DNA from: Euphorbia lathyris
Lineage: Eukaryota > Streptophyta > Magnoliopsida > Malpighiales > Euphorbiaceae
DNA length: 64,000 bases
Direction: 5' to 3'
Assembly (NCBI RefSeq): GCF_963576675.1
Contig: NC_088917.1
Span: 80,338,610 to 80,402,609, forward strand
Positions 11,095-22,090 of the stretch are shown here, one piece after another. The notes under the pieces are model-generated. The model ran no database searches. It saw only the letters and a list, made by a program, of their open reading frames with translations, and was not told the DNA's origin. Position 1 is the first letter of the stretch. Each line of letters begins with the position of its first letter. A program made the position numbers and the translations under genes.

Positions 11095-11307
11095 TGATCA
11101 GAGAATGCTGCGAAAAAGTGAAGTTCTAGCACAAAAGTTGATAAGTAAAAGTATACAGTTATGAACAAATACAAAAGATATGAACAAGTATAGAAGTCTT
11201 AAAGAATTATACATAAACAGGTATAAACGATATAAACACAGGATATTCACAAAGGAATGCCTAAACTAACAAATCGACCTTTGGTTCGATATTGCAGAAG
11301 AAATAAA

Positions 11308-11325
11308 TCCCCGGCAACGGCGCCA
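11308..11325 (-). other. gypsy primer-binding site beside LTR 2
   Basis: Minus strand TGGCGCCGTTGCCGGGGA lies seven bases inside the LTR edge. It is the PBS typical of Athila/Tat gypsy elements (tRNA-Asp type, from family knowledge). Confidence 0.85.
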
Positions 11326-11331
11326 AAAACT

Positions 11332-12986
11332 TGACGCGCCTCGCGGCGTTCAGTACCGCAAGGCTCACTAAGGGATAAGTGTACCCCGTCGTTATCAAGT
11401 AATAAAATTCTGGAAAAGTCCAGGTATCGTCCATAGGATTTATTTCTGCAAGTATCAAGCTACTTGGTCTCAGGTGTTATTTAGGCTTTGGGGGTTTTGA
11501 GTTTGGTTTTGTTTAAGTTAATCTACTCCTAGTTGAATTATACTACTCCTAGCTAAGTTATTCTAATTCTAGCTAAGTTATTCTACGCCTAATTAAGTTA
11601 CTCTACCCCTAATTAAGTTAAACTACTCCTAGGTGATCTTTCACTAATGCAATTACCCGAAGGAACATGGTATGAACAATAATAATGAAGATAGATTATT
11701 AGGTATATTGATTAAAAACCTAATCTAAGTCACTTGTATTCAAGGCGATTAACCCTACTTACCCTCCTGAAGTTCCTAATGCGTGATTCCCTTGTAAGGT
11801 CGAAACTAGGTCTAAGGCTCAGCAATTTGGGCTTAATCAACTAAGAGGTCGTCAATCTCCTAGGCTCTGACTAGGTCAGATTCAGCTCGCAATATGTGCC
11901 TACTAGATTTTGGGGCTTTTGAATGAGTTAAACCAATTGAATAAAGCGTAAGACAAAGATTAAACAAATAATCATAGAACAAAATAAGAGCTAAAATATT
12001 ATTAAAGGCGAAGAACAATGTCACAGGATACAATTAGCCTAGGATTCATAGACTGTATCAAAGAGTACAAACAAGGAAAGATAAAAAGGAGATACGAAAA
12101 TCCATTTCAGGGAACCTGTCTACTCTGCAGCCGGCTTCCTAGGTCTTAAGGACGGACCTTTGAATATTCCTCGGTGAGCGGAGCTTCGAAGGTGCTTCAA
12201 TGGAGGTTGAAGGAGATGGAGGAGGTGGAGAGGAATCTTCAAGGGTGAAGGCTAAGGTAAATTTACAATAATGAAAGATATCTAATTTACAATGGAAAAG
12301 TTCTATTTATAGATGTAGCTCGGGCCCTCTTTCTGACCTATTTCGTGTCCTTATGCAGGTAGGAAGTCGTGCGACCAGTCGTGGAGTCGTGGGGGCAAAA
12401 TTGGGATTTTTGACCAATTCCCGCAGGTCAGCTCGCCGAGCAGGGCGCGCTGCTCGGTGAGCTGTCCCTTGCAGGCCAGCTCGCGGCGAGCTGGCCCCCA
12501 GCTTGCCCGAGAAGGCCTCTGAGGGCCTGCTCGGCGAGCTGGTATAGCCAGCTCGGCGAGCTGGCCTACAAAGGCCAGTCCGATGAGCGGTTTTGCCCTG
12601 CACGCCTTCGCGTGGTTGCTCGATGTCCCATGATGTAACTTTCGCCTAAACTTATCCCTGCGCATGCACGAAAACTCCAAATAGCATTAGTCTCAAGGCT
12701 AAATTGACCCGCCAATCGCTCATTTTGAGCAAACGCTCCGTTTGGTGCGACTTTTGGCGGATCAATTAGCTATAAACGATAACGAAATTATAACATACAT
12801 GCCATTTTGGCCATATTTACCTAAAATGATCAGAAAACGAGCCCAAACAACGAAAAGTTAATAAAACATTTCCAATTTCTAACTAACTCACACAAAAGCA
12901 TATAAATGCGAGAATTGATCGCTTATTTACGAAATAACACTAAAAACCGTCCTAAAACCGTACCCAAAGATAGGGATTTTTTTTTT
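11332..12986 (-). repeat. LTR 2 (middle LTR)
   Basis: This LTR is shared by the two internal regions. It has a PBS on its left like a 5' LTR and an internal region on its right like a 3' LTR. It has the same altered right edge as LTR 1. Confidence 0.88.
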
Positions 12987-13290
12987 AAACCCGAGCACTT
13001 AAAAAAAACGTAAAAGAAAACTAAACAAACCTAAAAGTATATCTATAAAATTTATTAAAAAGTAAAAACCTGAAAGTTGTATTCAAACTTGGGTTGCCTC
13101 CCAAGAAGCGCTACTTTTATAGTCGGTTAGCTCGACATAGAGTTCCTTCCTAAGTATAAGCTTCTATCCGCGTTAGGAACTCGAATTGCTTAACAAATAA
13201 TCCATACCTACAAAACGGATTAAGAGCCTCAAATGAGTTAAATAAAAACAAGAGGCCAAATTTAAACAGATTATGAAAATGTTTGGTTTG

Positions 13291-14112
13291 CTACCTTTTG
13301 GATTCTCTTGGTAGGTCGAAAAGAATGAAAACTTTTGAACAAGGAGTAAATCCAAACTTTTCTAACTTTTGAGGAAAAGGTAGTTCATATACACAAGCTT
13401 CGATCTGATCATTTATTTCTATCACATGATTTAGGATTTTAGGTTTTGAACCGGGGTTGCTTACCGCTTCCGGTTCCTCACTTACCTTGAGTGATGCATG
13501 TGACAGTGGGCTTGGTTCTACCTTTTTGTCGTTCCTCAAGGAGATGGCTTGAGCTGATTCTCTTTGTGGGATTTCTATGTTTTCCTTTATGCCTGGGAGA
13601 GCATCTCGGGATTGCTCTTGCATCTCATGGTTTATTTGAGCCAACCGGTTGCTCAAGTCCTTACAAACCTCCTCGTTGATTGTAAGTCGGGCTGATATTC
13701 CTTTCAAAAGGGACAGCACCTCATCTCGTGAGCTAGAGGGTTGTGGAGGAACTTGGCTTGCTTGTTCGTAAGGGAACATTCCCAATTCGTTTTCCCTGTG
13801 CTCATTAACAAACCTATTTGGAGGCCTCAACATGTTAGGGTTCCCGTAGGACAGATTTGAGTGTTGAGGTCTCCTCCAATCACTACCATAAAAGCTGTAA
13901 GAATTGGGGTTAGAATTATACCTTTGGTGATTACCCACAAAACTTACACTTTCATTGGTGTTGAGGCTCAGTTTCGCCATCAAGATATCCATTTTCTTAT
14001 TTAAGTCGGCCATGGAGGGATTGGGAGCCTCATTCTCCAGGGCATGAATGTATTGTCTTGATGGGATAGTAAACTTTTGAGCTTGCCACTCGACTCTTTC
14101 TTGCCAATTCAT
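13291..14112 (-). pseudogene. Athila-like gag fragment, copy 2
   Basis: The predicted 273-residue protein is identical to that of 10273-11094, 3018 bp away. This shows the unit was duplicated very recently, or was duplicated during assembly. It has the same truncation after the PFPQK motif. Confidence 0.8.
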
Positions 14113-14325
14113 TGATCAGAGAATGCTGCGAAAAAGTGAAGTTCTAGCACAAAAGTTGATAAGTAAAAGTATACAGTTATGAACAAATACAAAAGATATG
14201 AACAAGTATAGAAGTCTTAAAGAATTATACATAAACAGGTATAAACGATATAAACACAGGATATTCACAAAGGAATGCCTAAACTAACAAATCGACCTTT
14301 GGTTCGATATTGCAGAAGAAATAAA

Positions 14326-14343
14326 TCCCCGGCAACGGCGCCA
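14326..14343 (-). other. gypsy primer-binding site beside LTR 3
   Basis: Minus strand TGGCGCCGTTGCCGGGGA, next to the true 5' LTR at 14350. It is the exact 3018-bp partner of the site at 11308. Confidence 0.85.
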
Positions 14344-14349
14344 AAAACT

Positions 14350-16012
14350 TGACGCGCCTCGCGGCGTTCAGTACCGCAAGGCTCACTAAGGGATAAGTGT
14401 ACCCCGTCGTTATCAAGTAATAAAATTCTGGAAAAGTCCAGGTATCGTCCATAGGATTTATTTCTGCAAGTATCAAGCTACTTGGTCTCAGGTGTTATTT
14501 AGGCTTTGGGGGTTTTGAGTTTGGTTTTGTTTAAGTTAATCTACTCCTAGTTGAATTATACTACTCCTAGCTAAGTTATTCTAATTCTAGCTAAGTTATT
14601 CTACGCCTAATTAAGTTACTCTACCCCTAATTAAGTTAAACTACTCCTAGGTGATCTTTCACTAATGCAATTACCCGAAGGAACATGGTATGAACAATAA
14701 TAATGAAGATAGATTATTAGGTATATTGATTAAAAACCTAATCTAAGTCACTTGTATTCAAGGCGATTAACCCTACTTACCCTCCTGAAGTTCCTAGTGC
14801 GTGATTCCCTTGTAAGGCCGAAACTAGGTCTAAGGCTCAGCAATTTGGGCTTAATCAACTAAGAGGTCGTCAATCTCCTAGGCTCTGACTAGGTTAGATT
14901 CAGCTCGCAATATGTGCCTACTAGATTTTGGGGCTTTTGAATGAGTTAAACCAATTGAATAAAGCGTAAGACAAAGATTAAACAAATAATCATAGAACAA
15001 AATAAGAGCTAAAATATTATTAAAGGCGAAGAACAATGTCACAGGATACAATTAGCCTAGGATTCATAGACTGTATCAAAGAGTACAAACAAGGAAAGAT
15101 AAAAGGAGATAGAAAAATCCCTTTCAGGGAACCTGTCTACTCTGCACCCGGCTTCCTAGGTCTTAAGGACGAACCTTGAATATTCCTCGGTGAGCGGACC
15201 TTCGAAGGTGCTTCAATGGAGGTTGAAGGAGATGGAGGAGGTGGAGAGGAATCTTCAAGGGTGAAGGCTATGGTAAATTTACAATAATGAAAGATATCTA
15301 ATTTACAATGGAAAAGTTCTATTTATAGATGTAGCTCGGGCCCTCTTTCTGACCTATTTCGTGTCTTTATGCAGGTAGAAAGTCGTGGGACCGGTCGTGG
15401 AGTCATGGGGGCAAAAATGGGATTTTTGACCAATTCCCGCAGGTCAGCTCGCCGAGCAGGGCGCGCTGCTTGGTGAGCTGGACCTTGCAGGCCAGCTCGT
15501 GGCGAGCTGGCTTGGCCTGCTCATCGCGAGCTGGCATGGCCAGCTCGCCCGAGCTGGCCCCTAGAGGCCTGCTCGGCGAGCTGGCCTAAAAAGGCCAGTC
15601 TGACGAGCGGTTTTTCCCTGCACGCCTTCGCGCAGTTGCTCGATGTCCCATGATGTAACTTTTGCCCAAACTTATCCCTGCGCATGCACGAAAACTCCAA
15701 ATATCATTAGTCTCAAGGCTAAATTGACCCGCCAATCGCTCATTTTGAGCAAACGCTCCGTTTGGTGCGACTTTTGGCGGATCAATTAGCTATAAAAGAT
15801 AACGGAATTATAACATACATGCCATTTTGGCCATATTTGCCTAAAATGATCAGAAAACGAGCCCAAACAATGAAAAGTTAATAAAACATTTCCAATTTCT
15901 AATTAGCTCACACAAAAGCATATAAATGCGAGAATTGATCGCTTATTTACGAAATAACACTAAAAACCGTCCTAAAACCGTACCCAAAGATAGGGGTTTT
16001 TGACCCCTATCA
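14350..16012 (-). repeat. LTR 3 (true 5' LTR)
   Basis: On the minus strand it starts TGATAGGGGTC and ends GGCGCGTCA, giving proper TG...CA termini and a length of 1663 bp. It differs from LTRs 1 and 2 at many scattered positions, most strongly in the GC-rich cluster at 15437-15590. Confidence 0.88.
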
Positions 16013-16164
16013 ATATGCCACCATAAATTTCTTCCACACCAACTTTATATTGGGATTATCTTCCCCAATTTGTTCATCATCCACAACATTTTCTGATTCA
16101 TTTTCTCATCTATTTCTTCAAGTTGGTTGCTTATCGATCTTGTTGTCAATTCCTCTACATCAGT

Positions 16165-16286
16165 TGACTATTCCTTCCGTTGAAACGAAAATTATACCAT
16201 TAAATCTCTTATTTCATAAGGAAGATTTTGAGACACTATTGTTATTTTTCTGGTCCAAAAGTGTGGTGACAAAGCAGGTATTTTAA
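16165..16286. repeat. stray fragment of the 4530-7546 tandem unit
   Basis: GAAACGAAAATTATACCATT and the following 100 bases match the unit at 4897-5005 (and 6405-6500). Unit 4 of the array stops at 7546 just before this part of the unit. This piece may therefore be its displaced continuation, with the CACTA end and Athila array in between. The sequence at 16013-16164 was not recognised. Confidence 0.7.
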
Positions 16287-16289
16287 AAC

Positions 16290-16730
16290 TACTATTGTTA
16301 TTCATTTCTTATCTCTTGCCTCATATCTTCAATCTTTTTTCTGAAAAATTCCATGAGTTGGCTTCCAAACTTTGATGATATCAAGTGCTCAAAGAAGTTT
16401 CGAATTAGGAGACGACAAGGTTTTGATACCAAATGATGCGGAGAGTTTTGAAATAAAGAAGATTGTTAACCTGAAGCTAACAAAAAATTCTTGACGTGAA
16501 GTTGAAGAAATTAAATCTCTAATGTTTGGTATCAACTCTAACTCTCACAAAGAGAAATACAAAATTGATAGACATTAAAAGTTGCTTACAACGTACAAAG
16601 TGATTTATTTATATTTTTATGGCTAAAAGGTAAAATTACCTCAAAACCAACCACTTTAAGGTAAAAAAACATAAATAAAAAGGTTAAAAATGTCAAAACA
16701 ATAAAAAAGAAGATAAAAGATGAATTTCGA
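16290..16730. other. unassigned sequence
   Basis: AT-rich, with short open frames only. No domain, TIR or tRNA recognised. Confidence 0.5.
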
Positions 16731-16874
16731 CATATTTGACAAGTTGGCTTCGCCGAGTAAAAAATGGGACTTACGAAGTAACTCATCAAGTCAAGGTCAA
16801 TTTTAGCTCATTCGACTTATTTCTTTCCTTTGTAATGTTCTTGTTCGCATCTCCTTTGATTTGATTGCTCGTAG

Positions 16875-17265
16875 TTAAACTTATTTATGGGTCAAGCCTA
16901 GCAGATTTTCGTCTAATATTACTCAGTCCAAGTCCATCCAAACCTAGCCGTCTGTTATATATTTTAAGCGGGGATGGACTTAAAAATAAATCCCCAAACC
17001 AAACCAATGTAAGCCTACCTGAAAAAGAATATATAGTTTTTAATAATAAAAAAATAAATTTTATACTTAAAATAAATATTTAAAATATAAATATATATAT
17101 TTAATTATTACTAATTGATATTATAGATCAAAGTGTCCTATTTTTATAAATATTATAGCCCGCCTCAATAAATAGGCGGGTTTTAACAGATGTGAACCAG
17201 ACTCTAATGTCAATTTCCCTTGTTCGGGCTTGAACATTTTGTCGGGCCTATAAACAAATCTACTC
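16875..17265. other. extra sequence interrupting tRNA block 1
   Basis: The text between GATTGCTCGTAG and CTCTTTTATCATTCTT in copy 1 has no counterpart in blocks 2 and 3. Its ends carry GGGTCAAGCCT and GGCTTGAAC-like inverted words, so it may be a small insertion. The class is not recognised. Confidence 0.4.
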
Positions 17266-18113
17266 CGAATGATCTCTTTTATCATTCTTAAAAAAATAGA
17301 TGTTTTCTTCATATTAATGCATGCAATTTCAATTAGTTTACTAAAAAAAAGAAATACTAAATTAAAAGATCATATATATGCAAATATCTGTAAATATTTT
17401 ATACATTTCATTCCGCTACATATTAGAATTTTTAAATATTTTATTCTGTGTGAAAACAAAAACATCTCTATGGAATGCTTAGGTTCCGTCGATGCTTTTG
17501 AAATCGATAATTCGTTTCAATTTTTCCATGGCGGTGATTAGAACAATTATTTTTTTCTATTAAAATTTGCTTGTAGTTATTGTTGTAAGATTGTTGATGA
17601 ATTACATTTATTGTTTTTAGATATTTTTATTGATTATCTTTTCTATTTGTTTCCATTATATGATTTAAGATATTAAAAACATCATTTTATAATTTTTAAT
17701 AAATTATATTACTTATAAACATTATTTTTTAGTTATTTGAGTTGTTTCAATGACATTGATATCAAAATGTTATTTGCATATTTTTAATATATTAATCTAT
17801 ATTAAATAATTTTATATTATTTTATTTTATTATAATAATTTGTTTACTAATAAATAAAAATACAAATCAATAATCCTCAATAATTTCCAAAATTTTTGTT
17901 GGCCAACGTATAGTGTTTTTATAACCTTGACCGTTTATAAGAGACTAATTTTTTAGTTTTCAACAACCTCAAATCCAGCGGTTTGATTATAACACGAGAA
18001 AAATATTTTATTAGAATTATAATAACATCAAAATATTTTGATATTTCTTTTCAATCATAAATTACAAGTTTTATATTATTATCAATAATTAAATTTAATA
18101 AATAATGACAAAA

Positions 18114-18197
18114 GTTAGGATCATCGAGTGGTTTAAGGAGCCAGATTCAAGTTTTTGATCCTCTTACGAGGGCGTGAGTTCAAATCCCACTTTTGAG
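18114..18197 (+). pseudogene. tRNA-Leu(CAA) pseudogene
   Basis: The sequence aligns end to end with the intact tRNA genes at 21999 and 49896, including the TTCAAATCCCAC T-arm and the CTCTTACGAGGGCGT variable arm. Substitutions break the acceptor and anticodon stems (GTTAGGA against TTTTGAG; CCAGA against TTTTGA). The CAA anticodon is still legible. It is unlikely to fold or function. Confidence 0.85.
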
Positions 18198-18494
18198 TTG
18201 CTGATTTTTTTAGTTATACTAAATCAAGGAAGATCCCTGAATACTTTCCTTAACACGCGTTCATCAACGGGATACTTCTCAAATCCGCTTCCAATTAAGA
18301 TCCTTTGATGACTTCTAAAATTAAAGAATCATAATTCACGTGAAGATCGTCGAATTAAACTAAACGGGAATAATTTCCTCAAGACACGTGGATCAATAGG
18401 ATGCTTCCTAGATCCTCTTTGGAGCAGGATCCTTCAGTCACATCTAAAATTAAGAAATCTCAATTCAGGTGTATTACTAACTACCTCAAATGTG

Positions 18495-18930
18495 CACTAC
18501 ATCGAAAAGCCCTTTAGACGATGGTTCAAAACTGTCGTTCCGTAAAAAATAAAACTGTCACGGAACTCGCTGCCGTCTGATGGATCTTTAGATGACAGTT
18601 GGATTCTGTCATGTGAAGGCACGTCACATGATATATGCCTATATGTAGGCTATCATATTAAGTGTGGTATGATGACAACATATTTATTATTACCGTCACC
18701 TATAGGGGGATTGCATGACATGCTAATAATTAAAAAGTCAATGAGATATATGGTAAATTGGCATATTGGTATTTACGATGACAGTTTGTATAATAATTTC
18801 TGTTATTGTAGCTTGTTTCAGATGGCATAGATCTTAATCAATTATGTCAATAGATTGGTTTTCAGATGACAGATTCGATTATTTTTGTGTCTTTATATTA
18901 TTGTTTAGATGACATTTTTTTAATTACATG
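18495..18930. mobile_element. second CACTA-type terminus
   Basis: Starts CACTACATCGAAAAGCCC. Within 420 bases it has repeated AGATGACAG/CTGTCATC words (near 18590, 18777, 18867 and 18904), the subterminal-repeat pattern of CACTA elements. The other end was not found. The broken E2-like gene that follows could lie inside this element, which is inference. Confidence 0.6.
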
Positions 18931-19386
18931 TATCATTTTGCTTTCTTCTTCGAATGAATTTATGGTTTTTACTTGAGTAATGAAACATATTCAAATGAAC
19001 ATGAAATTTTATATATCAATGGTTTTAAATTAATTGGAGACCAATGCTCATAATCTGTTTATATTTGTACAAACAATTTTCTGAATTAAAACTCAAAAAA
19101 TAAGCAATACATATCCAACGGGGAAACAATATTGATTTTGATCTATCTCTGCATATCTTAAAGTCATCATTAGGCCTATAATCCCCAAGTCGTGATATCT
19201 ACAAAACCATAAACAGAATATTAATACACTAACATCATTTTACAAAACCCTAGACGCACTACCCTTTCTCCTTCCATGACCTTTCACTTGCCCACCCACC
19301 TCTAACCAGTATAAATATTAAGTTTTTCACTCGTTTAGTTCTACAATATTCCTATACATTCAAACCCAGAAAACTTACACTGTATA

Positions 19387-19718
19387 ATGCCTTCCCTTGG
19401 ATGTGTTCAGCGATTGGTCTTGTTTGACCTATGCAGATTGTACCTGGAGAACCCAGTGTGGCTTATCGCCACCGAAGGTATTACTGTCAATCCATATTTT
19501 CTTCTTTCTTCCTGTTATAATGATTCTTCTGATCTTTGATGCTAACAGATCCTCTAGATATGAAAACATACTATAATAGGGAGCCAAGATCAGAGGGGCC
19601 CCAATACACCCCCTATGAAGGGGGTGTATTTCAACTTCGAATCCGCTACTCTTTGGAGTTCCCTAACAAACCTCCAATAGTAATCACAACTTATCTCATT
19701 AAGATATATAACCCTACA

Positions 19719-19752
<34 letters not shown>

Positions 19753-20121
19753 TCATCAAACTATCTTCATATTCTCAGTTTTACTTCAAGACTAGGATCT
19801 ATCATCTCAATGTTGCTCCTTAGGGGATGATTTCTCTTCCCCAGCTCCTTTCTTGCCCTGCCTATCCCACTGCCACGGTTAGATTTGCCATAATTTATCT
19901 AGTTATTTGATAAAAAAATTAATCATGTTTGTGATCTAATTAATCTATGCATTTTGTAGCTACTGTGGCATATATATGCGCTACTAATACAACCCCTCAT
20001 TGAGGAGCCATTTCCTAGGCAAGAAGAAGTTGTTGAGCAATACCTCACCAATATGGCAAATTATGATTCAACTGCCAGGAGATGGATGCATGAGCATGCA
20101 AGGGGGCATAAGGGAAAGTGA
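19387..20121 (+). pseudogene. ubiquitin-conjugating enzyme (E2)-like gene, four exons, broken
   Basis: I reconstruct exons 19387-19477, 19549-19679, 19779-19877 and 19960-20121. All introns are GT..AG, all phases agree, and the total is 161 codons, the normal size of a minimal UBC fold. Exon 2 encodes EGPQYTPYEGGVFQLRI and FPNKPP, the E2 beta-sheet core. Exon 3 encodes KTRIYHLN, the HPN region. Exon 4 encodes the C-terminal helices (EEPFP, YDSTARRWMHEHA). Codon 89 is TAG, and codon 93, eight residues after the HPN Asn where the catalytic Cys belongs, is Ser. Even with read-through the product would be an inactive E2 variant. Which E2 subfamily it came from is unclear. Confidence 0.75.
19722..19750. 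repeat. (AT)n microsatellite
   Basis: Perfect AT run inside the second intron of the E2-like pseudogene. Confidence 0.9.
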
Positions 20122-20140
20122 GCATGTTGATGTAGTTTAA

Positions 20141-20261
20141 GTTTCCCTTGTCCTTTCTCCTTTACTATGTGCCTTCCACTTGGATTGTCCCCGTTGATAG
20201 CATTATAACAATCCATGGGGAAGGTATATAGTAAAGGAGATTTGGAATTTCAAGGAGAACC
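20141..20261. ncRNA. long imperfect hairpin, small-RNA precursor-like
   Basis: The 5' arm from GTTTCCCTTG through CTCCTTTACTATGTGCC to GGATTGT pairs with the 3' arm from ACAATCC through TATAGTAAAGGAG to CAAGGAGAAC. Only scattered mismatches occur over about 50 bases, around a loop of roughly 20 bases. Length and mismatch spacing fit a plant miRNA precursor or a small inverted-repeat element. No known mature miRNA was recognised, and transcription is not shown. Confidence 0.45.
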
Positions 20262-20294
20262 AAAACACTTAAAGAGATGGACAAAAGAGTAAGC

Positions 20295-20352
20295 AAAGGG
20301 GGTATGATGTGCGCATTTCCTTAAATGCTATTCGCACATCATCCCCCTTTTT
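20295..20352. ncRNA. second hairpin with near-perfect stem
   Basis: AAAGGGGGTATGATGTGCG pairs with CGCACATCATCCCCCTTT with a single bulge, leaving a loop of about 20 bases. It lies 35 bases after the longer hairpin and could be a paired small-RNA precursor or a MITE relic. Confidence 0.4.
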
Positions 20353-20395
20353 TGTAATATAAAGTAGACAACTTATTCTTATAAGAGCATGGTAT

Positions 20396-20400
<5 letters not shown>

Positions 20401-20436
<36 letters not shown>
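20401..20436. repeat. (AT)n microsatellite
   Basis: Perfect TA run between the hairpins and tRNA block 2. Confidence 0.9.
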
Positions 20437-20440
<4 letters not shown>

Positions 20441-20628
20441 GTCACACCAAAAAGACATCTAATTAGTTCATTGTCTAACTTGTTTGTTGATCAGTCTTAT
20501 CGTTTTCAAGTCATAACAGACCATACAAGTAGCCTAAATTGATAGACATACTCAATGAATATATAAAGTATAAGAGCATGACCAATCATTTCATACCTAT
20601 CCAACCATAAATGACTAGTAAAGGAGAT

Positions 20629-20853
20629 TTAGTTGACAATATAACTATGCTTCACTAAATGACTATGCTTCATACATGCAAGCTTTATACACATACCCAA
20701 TTTAGTTGCAGCATACTTATTCAAGTCAATGAAACTAGATGTAAGTTTAGTTGTTAAATACTCATCACTAGCTTCATCATCCTTCGGAGGATAATTATCG
20801 ACCCAAAAGTTAAAATCTGTATCTAGATATTTCTCCCTTAATATCCTCAACAT
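20629..20853 (-). pseudogene. unknown ORF remnant shared by tRNA blocks 2 and 3
   Basis: This 74-codon frame starts MLRILREKYLDTDFNFWVDN. The paralogous frame at 41746-41946 starts MWRMLREKYSDADFNFWVN. The conserved start and divergent ends suggest part of an older gene carried along with the block. No domain was recognised, and function is unknown. Confidence 0.4.
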
Positions 20854-22090
20854 CCGAGTCTGGTATTAATTAAATCAACAACCCTAGAGTTCACCCAAAT
20901 CCTTTTAGTATTTGACCAGCTGACTCGATGAGTAAAAATGGCGACTCACTGAATGAAAGAGGTGACTCGTCGAGTCAACATGCTAAACAGTGAATGTTGC
21001 CACTCTTTGCATTGAATCGACAAGTTACTTTTTTTACTCTGCGAGTTAAGATCAAATTTGGCTCATTCGACTTATTCTTGTCATTTTTATGATCTATTTT
21101 GTGTCTTTCTTAACTTGATTTCTCTCAATGATCCAAGTTACCATTCTTCAAAAAATGGATGCCCTCGTCATATTAATGCATGCAATTTGAGAATCTTTGA
21201 TTTTCTTTGATCAGGCCCTCTAGGATATTTTGACCTCTTGGACGTTTTTTGGCTACCTAAACAGTACCTATGGGGTGATGGGAATAAAAAAAAACGTTTA
21301 TTATTATTGTTATTATTTCTATTATTTTATTTTATTATAATTCACTTTTGAACATTTTCTTATAGTTGTTGATGGATTGTGTTTATTATTTTCAAACATA
21401 AATACGTTCTTTATTTGTTTTCGTAATATGCTTTAATACATTAAGGGTATTATTTCATAATTTTTGATGAATTATATTACTTATAGTCATTATTTTTTAC
21501 TTTTTTGTGTTGTTTTAATGACATTATTATTAAAATGTTGTTAATTACATAGTTTTAAAAATATATGTTACATTCTTCAAAATATATATATAATGTTACA
21601 AATCCACATATTAATTTATATTAAATTATTTTAAATAGTATAATATATACTTTAATTATATTATATGATAATTTATTCATTAATAAATAAATAAAATACA
21701 AATTTGATCAATCTAAAAACTATTCTTAATTAATTTCTGAAAACCCTCTTCATCTGATTAGCGTTTAGTGTTTTTTTTTATAAATTTGAGTTTTTCAAAG
21801 AGATTTTATTTTTTAGACAACCGCAACAAAGAGTATTTCAACAACCTCAAATTCAATGGTCGGATTTTAATACTAGAAAAAAGATATTTTACAGGAGTAT
21901 AATAAAATCAAAATAAAAATATTTTAATATTCCTTTTCAATAGTAAATTACAAGGTTTAAATTAAACTAATATTCAATTTAACAAATAATGTTATCAAGT
22001 CAGGATGGCGGAGTGGTCTAAGGCGCCAGACTCAAGTTCTGGTCCTCTTACGAAGGCGTGGGTTCAAATCCCACTTCTGACATTTTATTT
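20630..22090 (+). repeat. tRNA-Leu block, copy 2
   Basis: Matches 41740-42760 plus 48245-48360 plus 49790-49985 in the same order. The parts are a minus-strand ORF remnant (20629-20853), text with recurring GACTCGNNGAGT words, TTATTATTATTGTTATTAT, an AT-rich stretch, AACAACCTCAAATTCAATGG, and finally the tRNA gene. It is the only uninterrupted copy. Confidence 0.8.
21999..22082 (+). tRNA. tRNA-Leu (anticodon CAA)
   Basis: This is an 84-nt class II tRNA without an intron. The acceptor stem GTCAGGA pairs with TTCTGAC (one G-T), followed by discriminator A. The D-arm includes GGAGTGGTCTAAGGC. The anticodon stem CCAGA/TCTGG holds the loop CTCAAGT with CAA, and a long variable arm follows. The T-arm is GTGGGTTCAAATCCCAC, with a complete B box. 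A T-run starts right after the gene. It appears functional. The 61-codon ORF across it is spurious. Confidence 0.95.

Larger units (their letters stand above)
8314..16012 (-). mobile_element. Athila-like gypsy element in tandem form: LTR-int-LTR-int-LTR
   Basis: Three LTRs start at 8314, 11332 and 14350, exactly 3018 bp apart, with two internal regions between them. The element is on the minus strand: 14350-16012 is the 5' LTR and 8314-~9968 the 3' LTR. PBS sequences lie beside the middle and right LTRs only, as this layout demands. The same five bases, ATATG, lie directly outside both outer edges (8309-8313 and 16013-16017), consistent with a target-site duplication from one insertion. No reverse transcriptase or integrase is present, so it is non-autonomous. 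Confidence 0.92.
16735..18200 (+). repeat. tRNA-Leu block, copy 1 (degenerate)
   Basis: The block begins with a diverged copy of the sequence that precedes block 2 (around TTCGACTTATT), and continues after a break with ATTAATGCATGCAATTT. It then has a long AT-rich part including TTTAATGACATT-like text, a TTCAACAACCTCAAAT stretch, and finally a tRNA-Leu-like sequence. The order is the same as in 20885-22090 and 41990-49985. Confidence 0.75.

Noticed and set aside
7548..16160. Whole segment as one CACTA element
   Set aside because: No inverted TAGTG end at the right side, and the Athila array inside has its own TSD; only a CACTA terminus is supported.
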